Below the pieces are notes generated by a model that saw only the letters and a program-made list of their open reading frames with translations, was not told where the DNA came from and searched no databases. A program made the translations under genes and the position numbers. Shown here piece after piece: positions 45,201-55,559 of a stretch of DNA of 64,000 bases. Location of the stretch: positions 1,736,001 to 1,800,000 of the forward strand of contig KV748207.1 in the NCBI GenBank assembly GCA_001692895.1, given 5' to 3'. The stretch is from Cenococcum geophilum 1.58. Lineage: Eukaryota > Ascomycota > Dothideomycetes > Gloniales > Gloniaceae. Positions within the stretch are counted from its first letter, which is position 1. Each line of letters starts with the position of its first letter.

Positions 45201-46778
45201 CTTATTAAGCTAGTAGATACAGACGCGTCCTAGGCGTATAATAGGACACCCTTAGGCTTATACTAGCTCTAAGATTATAAAGGAACGCGGTAAGGGCGTA
45301 GGGAACCTCTTTTTTAGGAGAACTTATTAAGGTTAACGCGTCGCAGATACCTTATATAAAACTTATTAAGGCCCTAAGGCCACCGTAAAGAACTTATTAA
45401 AGCCCTACCTAAAGAGCTTATTAAGGCTTCTCTATAAGGGCCTATCTAGTATTCGGTATACCTAGGTAACTTAAAAAAGGGTTTTAATAGGCGTAATATG
45501 CGCGACCTAGATAATAGAGACGCGATAGCAATATAATAGTAATATAACGGCAACTAGATGGCTTAACAAGGTAGAAATATAGGTAAAGCTCTAGGTAATG
45601 GAAATACAGGCTAGCTTTAACGGCCCTATAGCGTTTAACCTACGGTCGACCTACAGGTAACTTATAAGAGGGTTTTAATAAGTGTAGTATACGTAACCTA
45701 ATGTATATATATAGGGGAGGCTCTAAGGAAATATAGGCCAGTTATATAAGAACTTAACAGTTAAAGATATAGGCTAGCTTATAAAAAGGGGGGATATAAG
45801 CTTAGTTAGTAGGAGAGGGGGGAGTAGGTCGCCTAATACGGGACCTAGTATCTCTATAGTCCCCTTCTATAAGATATAGTCGGCCTATTATAAGGAGGCT
45901 TTTATAGGCAACGCGAAATGAGAGCTAGTAGTATATAGGGTATTACGCCCCTATATTACTACTAGCCTCCTATAAGGCGTAGTGCGTAGTTAGCCACTGC
46001 TGGCTCTAGGGACCTTACCCCTTAACTAGGCTCTAACCCCTAGTGCACCTAATAGGTAGGTAGGATTACGTCCTAGCCAAAGAGATTACTACGTAGCTTA
46101 AGAGAACGGATACGCGTATTAGTATATTAATAAACGGAACCGTTTGTCTCTAGGGCGGTATACTAGTAAAATATACTTATAGAGTAAATAGGAGTTACTT
46201 AGGCGGGAGAGGCTTTAGCTAAACCTTAACCGTAAAAGGTATACCTAACTATATTACAGGATGTAGCTATAACGCCCTTATAGGACTACGCCAGTAAGCG
46301 CGTAAGACGGGAGTTATAACCCCTATAAATAGTAGCTTATACCTATACCGGTGGAAATAATAAAGAAAGGCGTAAAACTAGAGGCTATAGAAGGCTCCTA
46401 AGCCATATAAAAGTGTACTAACTCTAAAAAGAAACTCTTATATAAACTGCTAGGGGGCGGACTAGTACTTGGGCTAATCCCATTATAAGATATTTATAAG
46501 AACTGGTAAAAATCTCTATACAATTAGTGGTGGTAGCTAACTGCTTATAGATTGGGACTAAAGTACTAGAAAACTAGGATAGAGGTCTAGGTAAGTAGGT
46601 ATATTAAACTCTACTATATTACTAGCTAATATATAACTACCTATCCTAAAGCAGCTAAACTAGTACGTAAAGAAGATTCTATAAAAGAATAAAACAGATA
46701 GGATTCTAGAAGGAGGCAACTCCTACTAGGCTCTTAAAAAGATATTAGAGAGTAAAAGGACAGAAATAAATTGCAAAA
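45201..46778. other. Unassigned stretch right of Copia-1
   Basis: The sequence directly continues the Crypton-side flank across the Copia-1 insertion. It holds short repeats: cttattaaggccct-like units at 45327-45440, and a ~48-bp block around gggttttaataggcgtaatatgcg at about 45469-45513 repeated at about 45661-45705. No motif of a known enzyme is readable in any frame I followed. It could be the 3' part of the Crypton-like element or an older relic. Confidence 0.4.
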
Positions 46779-47040
46779 GGATAGGGATAGGTATTAGGAT
46801 TTCTTATAGTTTTTCCTACTGTTTTCTTATTCCCTAGTAGTTGTAGGAACTTAGGGTTTACTAAGGAACTATAAACTCCTAGTTTAGGAGTTTATAAACT
46901 ACTAAGATATAGCTACTAGTATATATTAAGCTGCCTAGAAAGGATTTATATATATGGAACTATAGCGTTATAGCCTAGAGGCTGCGTGTGCAGTATTATA
47001 TATAGTATAATACAATTGGATATAAATAAAATAAAATAAA
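46779..47040 (+). mobile_element. SINE/LINE-3'-end-like element, second copy
   Basis: Homologous to the insertion at 18645-24588, clearest from about 46885 (gtttataaactactaag...), ending in an A-rich simple-repeat tail (ataaataaaataaaataaa at about 47021-47040). Similarity can be traced leftwards to about 46779. I found no convincing target duplication, so the left edge is uncertain. Confidence 0.65.
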
Positions 47041-47700
47041 CGGCTTTAAGCAGATAAAAAAGCTTTAAAAAAGTATATATATCTAAATATAAATCGTTAG
47101 TATTATAAGGTAAATCTTAGTTTAAATATAAACAGACTTTTTCTACTTTTAGAACTTATGCTTAATAAGAGAAGTAGACTAAAGCTTCTGTTTTAACTTT
47201 ACTTTTCCTTAATCCTTATAATACGTAATCCTCTACCATAAATATTCCCCCTTAAAATTGGCGTCTTCCCTAGCTTTAGAGCTAGAGCTTAAATCTAAGT
47301 CTAAAGCTAGCTTAGAATAAGACGGCTTACCTAGTTTAAGGTTTAAGCTGGAGGCTAAATCTATATTTCGCCATTTCTTACTTTAAGAGGGTATAGTAGT
47401 TAAACGCGTAGTGTTTTAGTGCTTTAGCAGCTACTGGTTACCTATATGTAAAAGCTAGCTTAAGAGCAACTACTATTAATAGGAACGCTAAAAAAGGCTC
47501 TATAGGAGATAGGCGTTCTTAAAAGCGGGATAGGGTAAAAAAACACTATAAGTAGAAACCTAGAAATTGAGTATTAAAAGTAAATAATATAATAGTAGGG
47601 GAAATATATATATATAGTTACTGCCGGAAAAGGGTTAAAAGGAGTGTAGTGTAAAAGGGAGGTTTTATTATATAAGGGTAGTGATTTTAGCGGAGGATAA
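47041..47700. other. AT-rich stretch, nothing recognised
   Basis: Contains a partially palindromic agctttagagctagagct/ctaaagctagctta cluster at about 47270-47320. No readable coding frame, LTR boundary or terminal repeat was found. Confidence 0.4.
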
Positions 47701-48500
47701 GGATAAAGATAGGTGGAGAATAAGGATAAAAGTAGGCGGCGGACGTCTATAACTTCTTAAATAACGTTAGCCGCTAAGGGACGTTTAAGGAGCTTAAAGA
47801 GGTGCGTTATAGGGCTATACGCACGATTCTAGGTTTGGTAGGTGAGTAAGGGAGACCCTACTATCCTTAGTATGCTTAGTACGTTATAAAAGCGGCGACA
47901 GATATAGGTCTAAGCGAGGAAAAATTGCCTCCTAAAACGGGGGGTAGGAACCTCTAAATCCGGCTATGTCTTCCCCAATAATAAGATTCTAAAAGTAATA
48001 AAAGAGGATATAAAGAAACTGCTTATATTAAATAACGTATTATTTAGGGGAAGTATAATTATTATATTACTATTTAAGGAGCAATATACCCCTATAGTAT
48101 ACTATAAATATAAAAGGGTTAGATATAGGGCTAGAGACTATATATAACTTAATATATGCGAAATATATAGGCGGGAAGGCCATTTTTAGTATATAATGGT
48201 TAATTTATACTATATAAACTGCTAAGGTCCTTACTAAGCCTTATATCGTAAATGCCTAGTATAGAGAAAAGAGATAGATAGGATTTTTATATAATAGTGC
48301 TATAAATAGAGAACTTATAAGGCATATTACTAGGGTATATAGTAGGGAGTAGGTAAGTATAAGGGCGCAAAGAGACTTTGGGGAAGATTTAAAGAAATGA
48401 TATAAATTCTATCTAAATCTAAGGTATATAGCTCTCGCTAAGAACAAGACGTTACGTAAAGAAGAGAAGGGAATAACAAGAGAATTATATAATTAAATAG
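47701..48500 (+). pseudogene. LINE ORF1 (gag-like) fragment with decayed zinc knuckles
   Basis: A degraded frame reads VIKAATDIGLSEEKLPPKTGGRNL at about 47890-47960. After a frameshift it continues KEDIKKLLILNNVLFRGS and reaches a zinc knuckle at 48100-48141, where all four ligands of CX2CX4HX4C read Tyr, exactly the Cys/His-to-Tyr outcome of RIP. A second partial knuckle (CEI-Y-RREG-H) follows at about 48155. Tad-type LINEs of ascomycetes encode an ORF1 with this layout upstream of an endonuclease/RT ORF2. No ORF2 is seen here, so the copy is truncated, or it is a different gag-like gene. Confidence 0.5.
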
Positions 48501-49380
48501 TTAAGGGCTTAGTGGTCGATGCGTGCGTATATACGCACGCGGTCTTTAATAGATTTTAGTAAAATTTAATTAATTTAGTAGAATTTGGTTAAAGCGTTAG
48601 AATTTATCTATTAAGTATTTTACTAAGATATTCCTATTATAACTGGGCTAATCCCGTTATAGTATCCCCCCTTTTAGCTGAAGGTCTAAATAATTTAATT
48701 TTAGTTAAGACTTATAACTTATTACGTGTTATATTTTCGCGTTAAGTAGCAGTATAGAGTTTTGCCAATTCTATTATTAAATAAGCTAATTAGGATTTTC
48801 CATCCCTAGGATAAAAAATCGTTATTAGTTTAGTTAAGGCGGTAAGCAGAACTAATATCTTTATAGTAAGTCTTAGTAAGGCAGATCTAACTAATTAGAT
48901 AACTTTAACCAGTGGTTAAAGTTTCTTAATATCTTATATATTACGTAATTGTATTATAAACGTTATAACGTATTTTAAGTTTTTTTTAATTTTAAGCTTC
49001 CTGCTATTGTGTTTCGTGTATTTATATTAGGTAGTAGTTATTTACCTCTATATTACGTCCATTTAGCTAAAGTAGGCCGCGAAGGATAGTTTTTATAGAA
49101 TTCTTTTACTAAGGAAGGCGCGTCGGCCTTAATATAGTTATAGGTTTCCTAGGTTTATATTTTATATCCTTTTTACTTAATAAGAAGTTTAAATTATTTA
49201 GATTATGTTTTCTATTATATCTATCTATCGCAGTCACGTAAGGGGATATTTAATTTTTATATAATTAGGAGGCGTAGGGCTATAAGGTCGCTCTAGGGCT
49301 AGTTCTTAATAGTTTTGCTAGTTCCTAGCACTTAAATCTACTAAGGATTTGCCCTAAAGCGGCTAGATATCCCTAAGCGA
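48501..49380. other. AT-rich stretch, no gene recognised
   Basis: Holds an inverted repeat (gcgtgcgtatatacgcacgc, 48520-48539), palindrome copy 3 and a second short inverted repeat (aactttaaccagtggttaaagtt, 48901-48923). Sequence from 48755 to 48875 resembles 21287-21410 inside non-autonomous element 2, so part may be the remnant of a related element. No coding frame was recognised. Confidence 0.45.
48794..48820. repeat. 27-bp palindrome, copy 3
   Basis: Same motif with RIP-like changes (gattttccatccc...ggataaaaaatc). The flank agttttgcca...ctattattaaataagc (about 48758-48785) parallels 21289-21316. Confidence 0.8.
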
Positions 49381-49385
49381 AGCTC

Positions 49386-49545
49386 CTGCGCCTAATAAGA
49401 CATTACCGTATTCTACCATATTCTGCCATATTATTATATTCTGCCAAATTCTGCTACCTTATTATATTCTGCCAAATTCTGCTATATTATCGCATTCTGC
49501 CAAGTTCTGCCATATTATTATATTCTGCTATATTCTGCCAACCCT
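49386..49545. repeat. Tandem ttctgcc-containing repeat
   Basis: Irregular units near attatattctgccaaattctgc are repeated about six times. The same heptamer cluster starts the Gypsy-2 LTRs (11401-11430), occurs before the Gypsy-2 3' end (17045-17085) and, on the other strand, starts the Gypsy-I LTRs. It is directly followed by palindrome copy 4. Confidence 0.75.
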
Positions 49546-49567
49546 AAGTTATAAGCCAACTAATTAG

Positions 49568-49594
49568 GATTTTCTATGCCCGGCATAGAAAATC
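49568..49594. repeat. 27-bp palindrome, copy 4
   Basis: gattttctatgcc...ggcatagaaaatc, a perfect inverted repeat around gcccg. It is followed by gctattagctcgctta and the agcgcctta motif, as at 44697. Confidence 0.85.
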
Positions 49595-49689
49595 GCTATT
49601 AGCTCGCTTACCACTAGCGCCTTAACGGCCCCCTTAATATCTTAACCTACTACCTAGTAATCCTTACGCTAAGAGCGGTACACCACACT

Positions 49690-50420
49690 AGAAGTAAGAG
49701 TTAAGGCGATAAAGGTTAGTAGTCTTAGTCCTAATATATAGGCGAAAGGCTTCTAATAACCATTAACCTAGCTGCTAAATTTACTAATATAAACACCCTA
49801 AATCTTTAGCAAACTAGGCAGTGCCCTAGTAGAAGGAGTAGTTTAAGTAACTACTTAGGTTAATCCTAGCAGCTACTAAACAGGAGGAAAGAATCTTGCG
49901 AACCCCTAGAGAGGCAAAGGGTTTACCATTAAAACTAAATAAGGGAGAGTTAAGGGGTTAAGGGTCCCTATTAAACAGCTTCGTTATAGCAGCGACTAGG
50001 TATAATAGGCCGCCTACCGCCATAATAGCAACGTTAACGCCCTAGTATTACTTGTCGGCTTTACTCTATTTAAGGCGGAATATCATCCCACTAGGCGTAA
50101 AGGTGATATCGTATCAAGTAGCCTTTTTCGCTAGGAAGGTCGTTTGGTTCTTAAGCTCCGCCATAGTATATATAATCTCGCCCATTTATAGAAATCTAGC
50201 AAATACAAGGGTAAATACGGCATTAGTGTTGACATCCGGTAGTAATAGGCCGTGTATTACTACCTGGGCTAGAATATCCCTAGTAATAGGTTACTTATCC
50301 TTTTTTACTAAGGGAAAGATAGCGGCTGCTTTGGCGAGTAATTAGTGTACTATAGAATCCTTAAATGCTGTAATTAAGATGCTGTAATCCACGTGGCGCG
50401 AGCAAATTGCGGAGATATAG
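49690..50420 (-). pseudogene. DIRS-like tyrosine recombinase, degraded
   Basis: Read on the minus strand: a NTNAVFTLVFARFL-MGEIIYT block (about 50160-50230), an ATxYDITFTPSGMIFRLK block, PLFSFNGKPFASLG (about 49900-49950), then Y-SFYxGTAQFAKDLG at about 49805-49850. There the family HxxR box (HSFRRG) has lost His (to Tyr) and Arg. It ends in EAFRLYIRT with the nucleophile Tyr at 49737-49739 preserved. The enzyme would integrate a circular cDNA by site-specific recombination without duplicating the target. Stops at Gln/Trp positions show RIP. Confidence 0.75.
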
Positions 50421-50699
50421 GCTTGTAAGGTTTTAGCCTTAAGCCTACCTATCTATAGCTAGGAGGTACTAAACGCGTAGCGGGCAATCCATTCGCCTAG
50501 TTTACGCGGCTTAGCTAGGTAGGGGGAGACTCCTTTAAGTACGCAGTATAACTCCCAGCTGTTAACTGCTAAGGAATAGTTCCTATGGGTTACTAGCGCA
50601 AGGCTATTTTAAAAAAGGAGTGTATAGAGGTCGGATAGCGCGTTAATATTATCTTTAAAGTTTATAGGCGGTTATAAGTAGTCCGTTAGGATTACGGCA

Positions 50700-52290
50700 C
50701 CTATTAAAAACTTATTAGCTTTAGTAGTAATAAATTAAGGGCTTAGTATAGGCAGAACTAATAGATAGCCGCGGCCTAAAATTAAGATAGTATATTAGCT
50801 AAGCCATTCGAATCACCTGGGATCCACTTCGCGGATATTATAATATTATAAGCTATAGTAGCCAGCATAATCTTACGGAGTGATTCGTTTACTACGCCAC
50901 GAATAATAGTCTTCTTAATGCCCTGGTAAACCACTATGCTATTAGTGTAAATAGATAGCGCGCTATACTGCTAGTTAGTAGACTATAGATTAAATGCGTA
51001 AGTAATAGCATGCATCTCTTTCGGATTAATATAGTCTACTTATTAACTAGGCTTAGGCAATATACTAAACACCTAAGATTAAAGGAGGTTGGCTATATAC
51101 TACTGCCAGTTATCCTTATATTTAAGTTCCTTAAAAAAGTAAAAGCTGCCAAACCTAAACTAGGTAGAGGCGTTAGTAAAGAGATAAATATAGGTACGCT
51201 TAATGTCGTTAAAGAACAATACCCTATTACTTATAGTAAGTAGGTTAAGCTAGACACATAAGTCACTTCGTAACTTAGTGCTAAATCGCCTAGGTTTATA
51301 CTTATTTACTAGAGTCTCCGGCTAAGTAGTAATAAAGATTTAAAGGGATCTAGAGTAAGATTAACTAAGTTTAATTATATAGGCGCACTATATAAGGTAG
51401 CCCGTAAGCTACTAGGCTTAAAGGAACAATAATAAGCCGTATTAGAGTGTGGTAGTAACTTTCTTAATAGCACGTAATTGTTTCTATAGTGATAATCACG
51501 TTTATATTTATATGGTGTTAATAGTATATCCTAAAACTTTAATAATAGTTCCTACTATATCTTTAGAGCCGTTTTAAGGGATACCTAGGGAGTTAATAAC
51601 AGAGATATAAGTCTGGGTGATAGCTGCTAAGTTATTTGGGTTAGTAAGAATAAAGATAAAATTATCTAGGTAGTATTCTACCTTGTAAGGTAGTTATAAA
51701 TAGAGTATCTAGTGTAGGCCTTCCGCGAAGAGGTTAAATATAAGCGGCGCAGTTTAAAGACTAAAGGATAGACAGCATTTCTAGTAGGTAACACCTTCCT
51801 AGAAGAAGCCTATTAATGTTCTTACCCTATAAAATAGGGGAACTATACGGAACGCGTCTTTAATATCTCTTTTAAGCAGCAGATATCTATAACTTGCAGA
51901 AATAACGTAAGCTTAAATAGCGGTAACTATAGTGTATACTAGTGCTCCATATTCTTCTAGGATTGCGTTATTAACTAAAGATGCTAGTAGAAAGGAGAGA
52001 TCGTAAATTCGGCGGTATCCTCTATCCGATTTTGGCACTAGGCTAAGAGGTAAGACTATAATAGGCCCTATTGCAATTCTAATATATCCTTTTTTGAGGT
52101 CTAATATTATCTTCTTAGAGATAAGGTTAGCATTATCCTAAAAGGAGTTATAGTTCCTATAAGATCTTAGGGTAGGGATAGACTTGGCTCCTATCTCGCA
52201 GCTATAGGTTAAGATGCCTACTAAAATGGCTAGTAGATTGCCTAGGTAGTTAGATAGAAGGGAGTGCCACGCTAAGATCCTTAGGGGTGA
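50700..52290 (-). pseudogene. DIRS-like reverse transcriptase and RNase H, degraded
   Basis: The minus strand reads WHSLLSNYLGNLLAIL (about 52270), ISKKIILDLKKGYIRIA, LVPKSDRGYRRIYDLSF, LLKRDIKDAFRIVPL and the active site YYLDNFIFIL at about 51650-51690 (YLDD with one Asp changed to Asn), in that order. RNase H follows at about 50780-51300, with LFTNAS-like and WIPGDSNGLANILS blocks. Order and motifs fit fungal DIRS RT as I know it, distinct from the Gypsy RT in the same window. Confidence 0.8.
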
Positions 52291-52399
52291 TAGAGAGTAG
52301 TAAAGAGCCTTCGCCTCTATAAAGGTAGGGAATAATAGTAATATATTAGGCCTAGGTCCTAGGCGTATAATTAAAGTTAGTATTATTATTAGGCTAGAC

Positions 52400-53210
52400 C
52401 CTACTTTATAAGGTTCGCCTTACTATTTCTAGGCACAAGCTTTAGATAATACAGTATAATCTTTATTACACTTTAAGCACTTATACGGGTATTTACAAGC
52501 TATATTATCGCAACCTCTACTATTAAACCTACGGCAGGTATTAAAGGTATAGGAGGTATCTAACCTAGGTCTCTTTAAGGCGGCAAAGCCGATAGCACTA
52601 AATATTGTAAGGTATAGCGCTATATACTAGGCTAGCATTTACCAATTAGCGGGCTCTAGTTGGCCATTGGTTATTATAAAGGTATAATAGTTAAGTACTA
52701 AATTAAGTATACAACTTACCTAGATATACTAGGTTAATAAGGTATAAATTATGTTTATTTAGAGAAGTATACTAGTAATAAGGTCTAGCGGGCATATATA
52801 AAGGGTGCTAGTAATAACTATATAGTTAGTAAAACCTTTAAACTAGACGCCTTTATCTATAAATAGCTTCCTATCTACCTTTACCTTCCTTATAACCAGA
52901 GTACCATTCTTAATTTATATCTCGTCGGCGATCTTAATTTAAGCGGTATAGACTTAAAAACGGGCGAGGTTTACTAGATTAAAGGTACCCTTAAAAATAT
53001 CTAGGTAATCCCTTTTTATAACGCCAGGAAGGCGAAGTTTAAGCGACTTTACGCTAGGAGGGAGAGGCTCACCAAGGACATTAGCTATAGTAGCTATTAT
53101 AGTGGCCTGTAAGGCTAAAGCGGCCAAGCCTAACTATAATTAAGCCATTTAAGCTAGGTGGTATTTATACTAGCGAGCCTCCTCCGCTAGGCGGGCTTTA
53201 CGCTCTTCCT
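52400..53210 (-). pseudogene. DIRS-like gag, 3' part, with Cys-rich motif
   Basis: The minus strand continues from the piece at 55145-55245 after the pogo insertion. It includes a SVKSLKLRLPGVIKRDYLDIFKG-type block (shown only by position, about 53000-53060) and NLVNLARF. A Cys-rich motif at about 52470-52545 contains RFNSRGCDN, CKYPYKCLKC and KAC. It is Gag-like by layout. A stop-rich end follows toward the RT frame. Confidence 0.6.
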
Positions 53211-53212
53211 TA

Positions 53213-53308
53213 CCCGTGCCGCTGTCGCGATCTACTTACCTCGTTACCGAGGTAAGTTCCGGCCAGCTCAACGAGTAGAGCCCACCTCAACGTTAGATTT
53301 GCTAAGAC
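53213..53308. repeat. Left terminal inverted repeat of the pogo-type element
   Basis: 96 bp, the inverse of 55047-55142 with a handful of C/T and G/A differences. It contains a perfect 10-bp-arm hairpin at 53234-53257. Confidence 0.88.
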
Positions 53309-53309
53309 C

Positions 53310-55040
53310 ATGATTTTAAAGCCGCAGAACTCTACTAAAAAGTTAAATATTTAGAATTTTGTGGTATAGTACTGGTTTCTTAATAGAAGGAGTCTCTATA
53401 TATAATAGGTTAAGGCTTTGGCCGCCTTATGGCGTCCTAATAAAGCTACTTTATAGTTGCCCGTTTCTTCCTTAGTAATGCACGTGTAGCTTTTAGAGCC
53501 TCCTCCTGCTCGCGCTTTTGTACAATTGACCGTATATTTACTGCGTATATAACCCCTCCCTTCTGTATAACCTTTCTATTACTTTTTTGGCGTTGCCGAC
53601 GAGCTCTAGTAACTGCTTATGTATTTATAAGCTCGCGTTTGGCTTGCAGTTATATATATATATTTACCAAACTACCTCTTACGAATTTTATAAAGATATC
53701 CATAGCCTCCTTATTATCTTTGTATACCTCCTAAGCTAGCAGTAAAACTTTCTTCTAAACTATATGTAAAGATCTTGGTGTATATAGTGTAGATAATAGC
53801 TTATAAGGTGGTGGAGGGGGGGGGTAGTAGGATGCGCCTTATGTATAGAATTAAGGACGATTTAAGGGTTATAAGGAATAAGGCCTGCCTGCTAGAAGGC
53901 TAATTTAATTATACTTAATTTAAATATTTAGCGACGAATTAATTTAATCGCGTAAAGGAATTTAACTTTATTAAAGTTAGTACAGCCTATCCGTGTCGCT
54001 TACTTAACTACCTTACTATAGTGGTATTTATACGGCTAAAATATAATAACATTAAGAGGCTATAAAAGGTGGCTTATATACGGAGGTAAGGTAAATAGTA
54101 TAATCTTTTAATTATCGCAATACTTAATAAACTCCTTTATAAGGTAAGAGCCGTAGCCATTAAAAATTAGGAGCCTATATGCACCTAGCTAGCGCTAAGA
54201 GCTATATACGTTAAAGTGCTTAAGCTAATTAAAAGCTAATTTATTATTTAAATAGCCTATTTCTAATAGGCCTAATAGATAGTAGTTAGGAAGGGCTGAA
54301 TTCTTAAACTACTAGTAGAGGAACTATGCGCCCGTAAGTATAATTATAGGTAATAGATTAACTCCGTTACTATTTATCGTTTCTATTATAGTAACTAGCT
54401 CGTAATTTATATCCGTAAAGATATAAGCTTTTTAATAAGGCTCCCTTATAATCTACTAGTTTTTACTAATACTAACGCGGAATCCTAACTTATTAAAGTT
54501 ATATATATCCGTAGGCATAACTATATACTTAATTATAACGTCGCGGTATTAATAAAACTACGCCTTAATATCCTTCGGCTCGTATACCGCTGTGCGCTTA
54601 AGCTCTATTATCTTCTACCTACGCTTATAGTACTCTAGGTGGCGGCTAAGCTAGCGTTTAACAAAGTAAGAGCTAATAGAAGGTAGTAGCTAATCTAGAT
54701 CTTTGTTAGCTTAATTTAAGATCTAATTTACTACAGAACGTATTATTAGTAGTTAAGCGGCGGTATATAAGGAATCTAAGCGATTAATATAGCTATGAAG
54801 AGCAAGGTCTTAATTGTTAGTAAGCCTTTTATCTGCTGCAGGCCTCTCGTAACGCGATTAACGTCCTTTTAACTAAGCGCGAAGGCGTGATTTAGGAACA
54901 CCATGTTAGCGCGCAGCCTCTATAATATTGGGCTTAGTAGACTCTTAGAGTTCTTTAAGAGCCTCCTAGATCTTATTTTCGACGCGAATATACTTAGTAG
55001 TTATGGCGTTAATAATATATAATAAGAATATTGATAGTAT
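53310..55040 (-). pseudogene. Fot1/pogo-type transposase, degraded
   Basis: On the minus strand, the N-terminal helix-turn-helix region (about 54750-55000) is followed by the DDE domain. The family DIYNFDETGF motif reads DIYNFNKLGF at about 54484-54522. A YELVTIIETINSNG-like block follows. LLILDGHGSH reads LLIFNGYGSY near 54145-54180, and a TLPPYISHLL-PLNV block lies near 54070. Catalytic Asp residues read Asn in the first two motifs. An inverted-repeat-proximal Lys/Arg-rich C-terminus lies at 53450-53650. The enzyme would excise and reinsert the element at TA; it is inactive here. Confidence 0.85.
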
Positions 55041-55046
55041 TTAGGT

Positions 55047-55142
55047 GTCTTGGCAAATCTGACGTTGAGGTGGGCTCTACTCGTTGAGCCGGCCGGCACT
55101 TACCTCGGTAATGAGGTAAGTGGATCGCGATAGCGGCACGGG
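55047..55142. repeat. Right terminal inverted repeat of the pogo-type element
   Basis: 96 bp, the inverse partner of 53213-53308, followed by the duplicated TA at 55143-55144. Confidence 0.88.
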
Positions 55143-55144
55143 TA

Positions 55145-55245
55145 TACTTCTAAATCTCCCTTTTATCTCAGGCTTATTCCCTTTACTCTTTAGCAATTTC
55201 GCGCTCTTCTATAGTAGCAGCGCGTATATTAGCCTTAGATGGCAT
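55145..55245 (-). pseudogene. DIRS-like gag, 5' part
   Basis: A start codon on the minus strand at 55243-55245 opens MPSKANIRAATIEEREIAKE before stops, ending at the pogo insertion. The charged helical N-terminus continues at 53210 with EERKARLAEEAR. This join by position supports one original gag. Confidence 0.55.
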
Positions 55246-55559
55246 TATAGGACTAGCAGAGAAGGGTGTAGCGGTTATAGACAATGGTGTAGTTAAGGTA
55301 GATTATCTAGGTAGGTTTACTTATTAAAATTATACACGCGTATAAATCTCCCAGTTGGTTATAAGCGGTAATAGCGTTATAAAATAATTCTTAAATAAAT
55401 AAATGATGAATATATAATGAATATTAATAAGTTTAGCGATATTAAAAGCGAATTAGCCACGTAGTGACTGCGTTTAATATTCGCGAATATTACAGGAGGT
55501 CTTAGTATTGTGCGTTACTGAGGTAGATGCTGCTAAGCAATATATAGACGCTAGCATAT
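55246..55559. other. Short AT-rich spacer, nothing recognised
   Basis: Lies between the DIRS-like gag start and the Gypsy-C fragment. It may contain the DIRS 5' terminal region; no repeat partner was found. Confidence 0.4.

Larger units (their letters stand above)
53213..55142 (-). mobile_element. Fot1/pogo-type DNA transposon (Tc1/mariner superfamily), 1930 bp
   Basis: Ninety-six-bp terminal inverted repeats (53213-53308, 55047-55142) start cccgtgccgc and are nearly identical, with TA target duplications (53211-53212, 55143-55144). Each contains an internal palindrome (acttacctcg/cgaggtaagt, left copy 53234-53257). The interior encodes one degraded transposase on the minus strand. Length, TA target and a DDE_1-type transposase fit Fot1/pogo. 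It lies within the DIRS-like gag. Confidence 0.88.
49690..55245 (-). mobile_element. DIRS-like tyrosine-recombinase retrotransposon (minus strand), degraded
   Basis: From right to left the minus strand encodes a DIRS-type Gag with Cys-rich motif, reverse transcriptase plus RNase H, and a tyrosine recombinase in place of a DDE integrase, which defines DIRS-like elements. The gag is split by the pogo-type transposon (53213-55142). Element ends were not determined: DIRS elements lack ordinary LTRs and duplications, and I could not resolve their split or inverted repeats. Without the insertion the coding span is about 3.6 kb. Confidence 0.75.

Noticed and set aside
50052..50345. 97-codon open frame on the + strand
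   Set aside because: It lies antisense to the better-supported DIRS-like recombinase on the minus strand.
51010..51243. 77-codon open frame on the + strand
   Set aside because: Antisense to the DIRS-like RNase H region; no independent support.
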